A stretch of 64,000 nt of DNA from positions 62,001 to 126,000 of the forward strand of contig NZ_LWBP01000134.1 of the NCBI RefSeq assembly GCF_002078015.1, in the 5' to 3' direction. This DNA is from Niastella populi (GTDB lineage: Bacteria > Bacteroidota > Bacteroidia > Chitinophagales > Chitinophagaceae). Of the stretch, positions 1 to 5,694 are shown piece after piece. A program made the translations under genes and the position numbers. Within the stretch, counting starts at the first letter, position 1; the number at the start of each line of letters is the position of its first letter. Below the pieces are notes generated by a model, which saw only the letters and a program-made list of their open reading frames with translations, had not been told where the DNA came from and did no database searches.

Positions 1-391
1 AATGTTATCCACACATTTGCGATGCGTTATTTATCAAACGCTTATACAAACAATATGCAGCAGCTTTTGTTAAGTTAAGCAGTTTATAATAAAGCCGGCA
101 GCGTATCTTATGAAGAAGCTAAAATACAGGCTGATTATCACTTAAGCAGCTTTTTAAATATGAGGATTTGACAATTAAAAGATTGGCATAACAACAAAAA
201 TGAATTAAATTCGCATCCCTTTACATGTTTTGCCTATAACATTCTTATCCTAAAAGGCCTGATTTAAACCCATACACTGACGATTTGCTAAAGGGCAACA
301 AGTACCATTTATTGACGTTAAAGAAAACGTCAATCAGGCTTGGTAATTAATATTTTCTGAAACAATCTGTGCGAAGGAAACACTTTGAGCA
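1..391. other. Intergenic region upstream of recQ
   Basis: AT-rich and without a convincing gene. It holds one perfect DnaA-box-like 9-mer, TTATCCACA, at 5-13 and a short palindrome, ATTGACGT / ACGTCAAT, at 311-334. The palindrome has no T-run after it, so it is more likely a protein site or chance than a terminator. The end of the preceding gene is not visible. Confidence 0.5.
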
Positions 392-2698
392 ATGTCAACC
401 ACATCAAAAAAAATACCGTCAAAAACGGCAAAAGTTCAGAAAGACAAAGACAATACAGTAGCAAAGAAAAAAACTGCAGATTCTTCTTCTACTACCTCTC
501 CCATTACAAGCGCATCTTTGCATCAGGCTCTCCAGGAGCAATTTGGATTCGATCATTTTAAAGGCAACCAGGAAGCCATCATCAAAAGTTTATTGGCGGG
601 AAAAGATACGTTTGTAATAAAACCTACCGGCGGCGGAAAAAGCTTATGTTATCAGCTGCCGGCCATCATCAGCGAGGGAGTGGCTATTATTATCAGTCCG
701 CTTATTGCATTAATGAAAAACCAGGTTGACCTGGTACGCAGTTATAGCAGCAAAGATGATGTAGCGCATTTTCTTAACTCCACCTTAACAAAAAAGGAAA
801 TTCGCGAAGTGCATGACGACCTGGTGAGCGGACGCACAAAAATGTTATACGTAGCGCCAGAAACCTTGACTAAGCAGGAAAACCTCGAGTTTTTCTCCGA
901 TCTGAAACTTTCGTTTTTTGCGGTTGACGAGGCACACTGTATTTCAGAGTGGGGACACGATTTCCGCCCCGAGTACAGAAGGCTGCGTGAAATGATGACA
1001 CAAATCAATCCCGACATTCCGGTTATTGCATTAACAGCGACCGCAACGCCTAAAGTTCAAAGCGACATTATCAAAAACCTCGGACTGAAAGAACCCGAGA
1101 TCTTTATATCTTCTTTTAACCGCCCCAACCTGTATTACGAAATACAGCCAAAGATCAAGAAAGATCAAACCATCAAGAACATTGTACGCTTCATCGTACA
1201 AATGAAGGGTAAGAGCGGTATCATTTATACTTTAAACCGTAAGACCACCGAAGAGCTGGCCGACATGCTGATGGCCAATGGCATAAAGGCTGTTGCCTAT
1301 CACGCCGGGCTCGACAGCAAACTGCGCGCTGAACGCCAGGATCTGTTCCTGAATGAAGACGTTCAGGTGATAGTGGCCACCATCGCATTCGGAATGGGTA
1401 TCGATAAACCGGATATCCGTTTTGTCATTCACTTCAATATTCCGAAAAGTATTGAGAACTATTACCAGGAAACCGGTCGTGCCGGCCGTGACGGACTGGA
1501 AGGTAAGTGTATCCTCTACTATTCGCATAAAGACGTTTCAAAACTCGAGCACCTGATGCGCGACAAACCACTCAGCGAACGCGAAGTGGGCGCACAGCTT
1601 ATCAGTGAAACGGTTGCCTACTCAGAAAGTGGTGTATGCCGCCGTAAAATACTGATGAGCTACTTTGGCGAAGAGTATACAGATAAAAATTGCGGACAGT
1701 GCGATAACTGTTTGCACCCGAAAGAGCAGGTTGAAGCAAAAGACAATGTGGTGAAGGTGTTGAAAGTGATCAAATCGCTTGATGAACGGTTTGCTTCCGA
1801 CTACACGGTAAATATTATAATTGGCCGGTTAACGCCCAATATTGCCATGTACCGCCATGAAGGCCTGGCCGAATTCGGTATTGGAAACGATCAGCCCGAC
1901 CATTACTGGAATTCACTGATAAGGCAAATGCTGCTGGAAGGATTGCTGAGCAAGGATATTGAAGATTACGGTGTATTGAAGATCACTAAAAATGGAGAAG
2001 CCTTCAGCAAAAAGCCCAAATCGTTCAAGATTGTATTGAACAATTTATACGAAGAGGCCAATGCCGACGATGATGAAGGTTCTGAAGCAGCTACCGGCGC
2101 AGCAGCCGATGAAAAGCTGTTTGAAATGCTGAAAGAGCTTCGTCAAAAGGAAGCCAAGAAAAAATCACTGCCCCCGTTTGTGATCTTCCTTGAAACTTCA
2201 CTGCAGGATATGGCCACCCTGTACCCTACCAAACTCGAAGAACTGGAGAAATGTTCAGGTGTAAGCAAGGGTAAGGCCATTCGGTATGGTAAACCGTTTA
2301 TTGAGCTGGTAGCCCGCTATGTTGAGGAAAATAACATTGTACGCCCCGACGATTTCGTAATGAAAAGCGTGGTGAACAAAAGCGGTAATAAAGTATACAT
2401 TATTCAGCAGACCGATAAAAAGATCCCGCTCGAAGTTATTGCCAAGAACAAAGGCTGGCGTATGGATGAAATGCTGGAAGAAATGGAAACCATTGCCGCC
2501 AGCGGAACCAAACTGAACCTTGATTATGCCATTGCCGAAATGCTCGATGAAAACGAGCAGGAAGACATCATCGAGTATTTCAAGGGTTGTGAAACTTCAT
2601 CGCTGCAGGTTGCACTGGATGAGCTTTCAGATCAGAATTTTACCTGGGAACAGCTGAAGATCATGCGGATCAAGTTCCTGGCACAGTACGGAATGTAA
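392..2698 (+). CDS. recQ: ATP-dependent DNA helicase RecQ
   Basis: A 3'-5' superfamily 2 DNA helicase of recombination and replication-fork repair. Visible in order: a Lys/Ser/Thr-rich N-terminal extension of about 40 residues; a Q-like motif near 51-64; Walker A TGGGKS at 79-84; a DEAH box with the RecQ aromatic loop (DEAHCISEWGHDF) near 178-190; motif VI with QETGRAGRDG near 363; a four-cysteine zinc module (C..., CGQCDNC) near 420-440; an RQC winged helix; an HRDC-like segment near 590-650; and a C-terminal helical extension like the HTH_40 domain of Bacteroidota RecQ. At 768 residues it is longer than E. coli RecQ (about 610), mostly from the two extensions. It is transcribed alone, with an intrinsic terminator 27 bp after the stop. 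The function call is firm. Confidence 0.96.
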   Translation: MSTTSKKIPSKTAKVQKDKDNTVAKKKTADSSSTTSPITSASLHQALQEQFGFDHFKGNQEAIIKSLLAGKDTFVIKPTGGGKSLCYQLPAIISEGVAIIISPLIALMKNQVDLVRSYSSKDDVAHFLNSTLTKKEIREVHDDLVSGRTKMLYVAPETLTKQENLEFFSDLKLSFFAVDEAHCISEWGHDFRPEYRRLREMMTQINPDIPVIALTATATPKVQSDIIKNLGLKEPEIFISSFNRPNLYYEIQPKIKKDQTIKNIVRFIVQMKGKSGIIYTLNRKTTEELADMLMANGIKAVAYHAGLDSKLRAERQDLFLNEDVQVIVATIAFGMGIDKPDIRFVIHFNIPKSIENYYQETGRAGRDGLEGKCILYYSHKDVSKLEHLMRDKPLSEREVGAQLISETVAYSESGVCRRKILMSYFGEEYTDKNCGQCDNCLHPKEQVEAKDNVVKVLKVIKSLDERFASDYTVNIIIGRLTPNIAMYRHEGLAEFGIGNDQPDHYWNSLIRQMLLEGLLSKDIEDYGVLKITKNGEAFSKKPKSFKIVLNNLYEEANADDDEGSEAATGAAADEKLFEMLKELRQKEAKKKSLPPFVIFLETSLQDMATLYPTKLEELEKCSGVSKGKAIRYGKPFIELVARYVEENNIVRPDDFVMKSVVNKSGNKVYIIQQTDKKIPLEVIAKNKGWRMDEMLEEMETIAASGTKLNLDYAIAEMLDENEQEDIIEYFKGCETSSLQVALDELSDQNFTWEQLKIMRIKFLAQYGM

Positions 2699-2724
2699 AG
2701 ACCTCACTTAATGTTATCAATATT

Positions 2725-2757
2725 AAAATGTATGCCCCCTGGCATACATTTTTTATT
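2725..2757 (+). terminator. Intrinsic terminator of recQ
   Basis: Stem AAAATGTATGCC / GGCATACATTTT with a CCCT loop, running into a T-rich tract. It lies directly behind the recQ stop. Confidence 0.85.
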
Positions 2758-2914
2758 TATGCCCCGGCCTGTATTCGATATCATTCATCGAACAATAGGG
2801 ACATTTAATCGAAATAAGGGGCGCATTTAGCTACCTGTTAATACTTTACATTACCTAATGGCGTTTAAGAGTAAGCAATCTGGTTTAACTCCTGAACGCT
2901 AAAATTAAATCCTG

Positions 2915-3373
2915 ATGAAAACCATTGTACTCATGGGCATTTCATGCCTTATGCTGGCTGGTGTGTATGGAGTAATGATCAAGAAGAGCGAGGTCAGCAA
3001 TCTTTTGTCCTTCAACAAGGACTACAATAACAATACGGTTCCCTCATTTGGTTCTGATAACCCCGACAAAGCCGCTCCGGCTTTCAATGGTACAGAAAAT
3101 AAAAAGTCTGCCTCCAAAACATTAGATGACAGTCATTGGATCGATGATCCGCTTTTTGAGAAAGCGGCAGGGTCTGAATTGATCATAGATTCTGAAGGGG
3201 AAGTGGCAGATGCCGGCCCAAAAACCAATCCCGAAACAATAAAAAGGGCAGCGCCGGAGCAGGACAAGAAAGAGATCACGAATCAACTCACACCTGAAGT
3301 AAAGCAGTTGATTTTGGAATTGAATCCTGATACATTGGCCGAGAAGAAAAAGGTGCCGGTGGAAGTGATTTAA
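2915..3373 (+). CDS. Hypothetical protein with N-terminal signal/anchor
   Basis: A 152-residue protein I do not recognise. Residues 1-20 form a hydrophobic segment after a single Lys (MKTIVLMGISCLMLAGVYGV), which fits a signal peptide or signal anchor. The remainder is hydrophilic, low in predicted structure and rich in Asn, Asp, Lys and Pro, ending in a Lys/Val tail. It probably lies outside the inner membrane. It is flanked by the recQ terminator upstream and its own terminator about 70 bp downstream, so it is a single-gene unit. The ORF is open over its full length and codon use looks coding, but there is no family evidence. Confidence 0.6.
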   Translation: MKTIVLMGISCLMLAGVYGVMIKKSEVSNLLSFNKDYNNNTVPSFGSDNPDKAAPAFNGTENKKSASKTLDDSHWIDDPLFEKAAGSELIIDSEGEVADAGPKTNPETIKRAAPEQDKKEITNQLTPEVKQLILELNPDTLAEKKKVPVEVI

Positions 3374-3440
3374 AACTGAATTTTTGTACGAAATAAAATA
3401 AAGAGACTGCAATAAGGGCATGAATAATGAATAAGCCGAC

Positions 3441-3471
3441 AGCATCCCACCGAACCGGGATGCTTTTTTTT
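3441..3471 (+). terminator. Intrinsic terminator
   Basis: Stem AGCATCCC / GGGATGCT with an 8-nt loop, followed by eight T. It ends the 2915-3373 unit. Confidence 0.85.
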
Positions 3472-3509
3472 AAAATTAATGCCAGAAAGCAGGAATTCTT
3501 TTTAATTTT

Positions 3510-3543
3510 TTTGCCGTTTTGTTAGGAATATCTCCTATTTTTG
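3510..3543 (+). promoter_or_regulatory. Bacteroidota-type promoter of tRNA-Phe
   Basis: A -33-like TTTG at 3510-3513 and a -7-like TATTTTTG (TAnnTTTG) at 3536-3543, 22 bp apart, about 36 bp before the tRNA. Confidence 0.55.
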
Positions 3544-3579
3544 CTGCCCGATTTAACCAATGGGTTTCAATCGGGAAAA

Positions 3580-3652
3580 GGTGCGGTAGCTCAGTCGGTA
3601 GAGCAAAGGACTGAAAATCCTTGTGTCGGCGGTTCGATCCCGCCCCACACCA
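3580..3652 (+). tRNA. tRNA-Phe (GAA)
   Basis: A 73-nt class I cloverleaf. Anticodon loop CTGAAAA gives anticodon GAA. The D stem is GCTC/GAGC with a GG-containing loop; the T arm is GGCGG-TTCGATC-CCGCC. The discriminator is A and CCA is not encoded. The acceptor arms GGTGCGG / CCACACC leave a C5-A68 mismatch where a T-A pair would be expected. A terminator follows at once, so this is a single-tRNA unit. Confidence 0.95.
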
Positions 3653-3663
3653 CGAAGAAAAGC

Positions 3664-3702
3664 AGGCAGTTATGAAGCAATTTCATAGCTGCCTTTTTCT
3701 TT
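3664..3702 (+). terminator. Intrinsic terminator of tRNA-Phe
   Basis: Hairpin AGGCAGTTATGAA / TTCATAGCTGCCT with one T-G mismatch, followed by TTTTTCT. Confidence 0.8.
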
Positions 3703-3848
3703 GGCCGGGGTTTCTAAGGAAATCCCTGCCTTCCGGCCTGAAGCCGCCAACGGCCGTTAATATCCTCCCAAACTTTATAGATTGAAAGTGATCATTATGA
3801 AAGTTATGATCGCTTTTTTATTTTTAATCAATCAACGAACTCCTCCGC

Positions 3849-4499
3849 GTGAAGACAGCTGCCTCCATACTGGGTTCCTTCATTGCATATGTAGCACTCT
3901 GCATTGGAACATACCTTATGCTACATATGGCTATTGAATATTCTTCCTTTGAAACAGATATCCATTTTCTCAGGTACAAACAGGATTACATTAACATTCC
4001 ACTATGGAAAGCGGCCTTCTATACCCACGTGTTCAGCAGCGTGCTGGCGCTTGCCGCCGGCCTCACGCAGTTTTCAGATGTCATCTTAAAAAAATACCGG
4101 CGCTTACACCGTATTGTAGGGTGGATCTACGCAGTGGATATTCTTATCATTAATTTTCCCGCAGCCATGATTATGGCATATTATGCAAACGGGCTGCTTC
4201 CTTCGAAAATCGCTTTTATACTTCTTGACTGTCTTTGGTTCTGGTTCACCTTAAAAGCTGTTATAGCCGCGCGCAACAAAGAGATCAATAAGCATAAACG
4301 ATTCATGATCCGCAGTTTTGCGTTGACCTTCTCGGCCATCACTTTGCGTTCATGGAAAATAATTCTTGCGGGCGTATTTCACCCCGACCCGCTTACCCTA
4401 TATATGATAGATGCCTGGATGGGATTTGTTCCCAACCTGTTGCTGGCTGAATGGTTTATCTGGAGAACAAATAAAAAACAGGCTATCGCTCAAAGCTGA
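3849..4499 (+). CDS. DUF2306-like integral membrane protein
   Basis: A 216-residue multi-pass membrane protein. Hydrophobic stretches are near residues 5-27, 58-78, 95-112, 118-140, 153-172 and 180-200. The pattern of helices with conserved His (LHRIVGWIYA, NKHKRFMIRSFALTF) matches the DUF2306 family, a group of predicted membrane proteins of unknown role in Bacteroidota. The start is a GTG at 3849; no better ATG lies nearby in frame. The last 17 bp overlap the 3' end of the convergent small membrane gene. The family call is moderate and the function is unknown. Confidence 0.75.
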   Translation: MKTAASILGSFIAYVALCIGTYLMLHMAIEYSSFETDIHFLRYKQDYINIPLWKAAFYTHVFSSVLALAAGLTQFSDVILKKYRRLHRIVGWIYAVDILIINFPAAMIMAYYANGLLPSKIAFILLDCLWFWFTLKAVIAARNKEINKHKRFMIRSFALTFSAITLRSWKIILAGVFHPDPLTLYMIDAWMGFVPNLLLAEWFIWRTNKKQAIAQS

Positions 4500-4689
4500 T
4501 ATTGAAAAGTATCAGCGCAAGTATTGCGGCCAGGATAACTATATAACTCCCAATCATTGTTATAATGCGAATCACTTTCGCATTCGGTTTCTCGGCTTTG
4601 GCCAGCGTTTTATATACAGCAAGGGAAATATGGTGAGCACCTAATACAGGTATCAGCAAAACGGCCAGAATTAACAACGGGAAGAGCAT
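4483..4689 (-). CDS. Small two-helix membrane protein
   Basis: Read from the ATG at 4689 this is 68 residues with two hydrophobic segments, near 1-20 (MLFPLLILAVLLIPVLGAHH) and 44-64, joined by a Lys-rich linker. A longer frame back to 4761 exists, but its extra residues look unlike a protein N-terminus, so I prefer the internal Met. It overlaps the 3' end of the convergent DUF2306-like gene by 17 bp. It lies about 100 bp downstream of tRNA-Tyr on the same strand with no terminator between, so it could be reached by read-through from the tRNA array. Function unknown. Confidence 0.5.
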   Translation of the reverse strand: MLFPLLILAVLLIPVLGAHHISLAVYKTLAKAEKPNAKVIRIITMIGSYIVILAAILALILFNISFER

Positions 4690-4787
4690 AACATAACGGT
4701 TATACCATAATATTACTCTTTTGTTTTGAAAACTAAAAGTTAAGTAAATTCTAATTGTCAACTCAACTCCATACTTAGATGAAAACC

Positions 4788-4876
4788 TGGTAGGGCGTGA
4801 AGAATTCGAATCTTCTGTGTTTCGTGTGTACCAGATTTACAGTCTGGCGTAACGCCTCCATGGTTACCGACGCCCT
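4788..4876 (-). tRNA. tRNA-Tyr (GTA), atypical; last gene of the array
   Basis: The anticodon stem CCAGA/TCTGG holds loop CTGTAAA, anticodon GTA. The T arm GAAGA-TTCGAAT-TCTTC is canonical, the discriminator is A and CCA is encoded. Oddities: position 8 is C, not T; the first pair is A1-T72, whereas bacterial TyrRS normally reads G1-C72; the D stem pairs over five bases (GTAAC/GTTAC); and the 15-nt variable region is nearly all A and C and cannot form the usual class II stem. Confidence 0.8.
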
Positions 4877-4920
4877 GAAAATATCCGCCTTTGCCGCTAT
4901 CTGACAGCTTTGACTTACAA

Positions 4921-5015
4921 TGGCGGAGAGCAAAGGAATCGAACCTTCATCCCGTGGTTAAACGAGAAACATCTTAGCAGGATGCCGCAGCAAACCAATA
5001 TCTGGCCTACTCTCC
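4921..5015 (-). tRNA. tRNA-Ser (GCT), irregular D arm
   Basis: A 95-nt class II tRNA with anticodon loop CTGCTAA (anticodon GCT), discriminator G as SerRS expects, and encoded CCA. The variable arm pairs TCTCG with CGGGA and the T arm is GAAGG-TTCGATT-CCTTT. The D arm does not fold in the usual way: position 8 is A, and the best local stem is AGGCC/GGTTT directly after the acceptor, leaving about six unpaired bases before the anticodon stem. Confidence 0.82.
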
Positions 5016-5096
5016 GTGAACTCATGTGTTAATGCCCGCCTTCGCCAGAGCTTCGGCGGGTGATGTCTGCTGTCGCTAATGCTTCAACGGACAATG
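5016..5096. repeat. 81-bp spacer in the tRNA array with a GC-rich inverted repeat
   Basis: This spacer is far longer than the others in the array, which are 5, 9, 11 and 44 bp. It contains CCCGCC (5035-5040) and GGCGGG (5055-5060) as an inverted repeat, with TTCG/CTTCGG in the loop. There is no T-run, so it is not a terminator; it may be a processing signal or a small inserted repeat. Confidence 0.5.
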
Positions 5097-5183
5097 CGGA
5101 AGGTACAGGACTCGAACCTGCAAACGCTGTTATACGTACGGCAGTTTTCAAGACTGCTTCATTACCGGTTATGCTAACCTTCC
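5097..5183 (-). tRNA. tRNA-Ser (TGA)
   Basis: An 87-nt class II tRNA. Anticodon stem GCAGT/ACTGC holds loop CTTGAAA, anticodon TGA. T8, A14, G18G19 and A21 are all present, the T arm is GCAGG-TTCGAGT-CCTGT, and the discriminator is G. CCA is not encoded. The variable arm pairs only weakly (ACG/CGT). It is the most regular of the two Ser genes here. Confidence 0.9.
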
Positions 5184-5192
5184 AATAAGTTG

Positions 5193-5268
5193 AGAGCAGG
5201 ATGGGAATTAAACCCACGTTAAATTGGTTTTGCAGACCAATCTCCATGTCAGCATTGAGTACCTGCTC
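5193..5268 (-). tRNA. tRNA-Cys-like (GCA) with altered elbow
   Basis: The acceptor GAGCAGG/CCTGCTC pairs fully; anticodon stem TTGGT/ACCAA holds loop CTGCAAA, anticodon GCA. The discriminator is T, the main CysRS identity base. Two features are abnormal: the T loop is TTTAATT, so the near-invariant C56 is T, and the D loop (ATGCTGACAT) has no GG, so the G19-C56 elbow contact cannot form. The D stem has only three pairs. CCA is not encoded. Confidence 0.7.
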
Positions 5269-5273
5269 AAATG

Positions 5274-5348
5274 TAGCCGCACCGGGATTTGAACCTGGAC
5301 TGTACAGATTTTAAGTCTGTTGTCTCCTCCCTGTTGGACTATACGGCC
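5274..5348 (-). tRNA. Class I tRNA with Leu anticodon TAA
   Basis: A 75-nt cloverleaf: acceptor GGCCGTA/TGCGGCT (two wobbles), T8, A14, G18G19, anticodon stem ACAGA/TCTGT with loop CTTAAAA (anticodon TAA), a five-base variable loop (ACAGT), T arm CCAGG-TTCAAAT-CCCGG with one A-C mismatch, and discriminator A. Bacterial tRNA-Leu is normally class II with a long variable arm, which is absent here. A14 and A73 suit LeuRS. CCA is not encoded. Confidence 0.7.
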
Positions 5349-5359
5349 GGGCATACACG

Positions 5360-5432
5360 TAGCCCCTGTGAGATTCGAACTCACACTATACTGTTTCTAA
5401 GACAGCAGCCTCTCCCGTTGGGCTAAAGGGCT
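5360..5432 (-). tRNA. Class I tRNA with Leu anticodon TAG; first gene of the array
   Basis: A 73-nt tRNA with acceptor AGCCCTT/AGGGGCT, T8, D stem GCC/GGC, A14, G18G19, anticodon stem GCTGT/ACAGT with loop CTTAGAA (anticodon TAG), a five-base variable loop (ATAGT), T arm GTGAG-TTCGAAT-CTCAC and discriminator A. The geometry is fully canonical class I, yet the anticodon is Leu (CUA/CUN), whose tRNAs should carry a long variable arm. Its 5' end directly abuts the T-run of the upstream terminator. CCA is not encoded. Confidence 0.75.
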
Positions 5433-5465
5433 AAAAAAAAACCCTTCAAGTTTTTACCTGAAGGG
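5433..5465 (-). terminator. Attenuator terminator before the tRNA array
   Basis: On the minus strand the stem CCCTTCAGG (5465-5457) / CTTGAAGGG (5450-5442) has nine pairs with one G-T wobble and loop TAAAAA. Nine T follow (5441-5433), then tRNA-Leu(TAG) starts at 5432. The 5' arm can instead pair with ATCTGAAGG (5532-5524) inside the leader ORF, nine pairs with one wobble, which would prevent the terminator from forming. Confidence 0.88.
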
Positions 5466-5494
5466 CTTATGCTTATTTAAGTTATGTATTTACT

Positions 5495-5587
5495 TTAACT
5501 CTTATTCGCATGAATATAACCGTCCTTCAGATCGTTGCTGTAACAACTGAGTGATAAAGACAGTAAATATGAATTGTTGCGAATCAT
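5495..5587 (-). CDS. Leader peptide of the tRNA array (Ser/Leu/Tyr/Cys-rich)
   Basis: A 30-codon ORF from the ATG at 5587 to a TAA ending at 5495. Residues 6-17 read SYLLSLSLSCYS: five Ser, four Leu, two Tyr and one Cys codon, with no other amino acid. These are exactly the four amino acids carried by the six tRNAs downstream, and each array anticodon can read at least one codon of the run (TTA; CTG/CTC by wobble; TCA; AGT/AGC; TGT; TAT/TAC). The terminator lies 30 nt after the stop. The antiterminator segment at 5532-5524 starts five bases after the run. By analogy with trp, his and leu leader peptides, ribosomes starved of these tRNAs would stall in the run and let the antiterminator form. 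The peptide itself probably has no role after synthesis. There is no Shine-Dalgarno site. Confidence 0.82.
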   Translation of the reverse strand: MIRNNSYLLSLSLSCYSNDLKDGYIHANKS

Positions 5588-5591
5588 ACAG

Positions 5592-5619
5592 CAAAGCTAG
5601 TAAGAATATTCAAATCAAA
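5592..5619 (-). promoter_or_regulatory. Promoter of the leader-tRNA array transcript
   Basis: A perfect TAnnTTTG -7 box, TAGCTTTG, at 5599-5592 with TTTG at 5619-5616 (16-bp spacing, slightly short). The leader ATG begins only 4 nt after the -7 box, so the message may be leaderless. Confidence 0.6.
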
Positions 5620-5629
5620 AAAGAATGGA

Positions 5630-5677
5630 TACGTTTTTTTTATAAAATAAAACAAGGCTTCCCATTAGGAAGCCTTG
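5630..5677 (-). terminator. Intrinsic terminator of fusA2
   Basis: Perfect 10-bp stem CAAGGCTTCC / GGAAGCCTTG (5677-5653) with loop TAATG, followed on the minus strand by TTTTATTTTAT and more T. It separates the EF-G paralogue from the tRNA array, so the two are distinct units. Confidence 0.9.
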
Positions 5678-5694
5678 TACACATCGTATCATGA

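Noticed and set aside
5433-5587. T-box riboswitch before the tRNA array
   Set aside because: No T-box consensus or specifier loop is visible, and T-boxes control synthetases and transporters in other phyla. The cognate-codon ORF with an antiterminator explains the region better.
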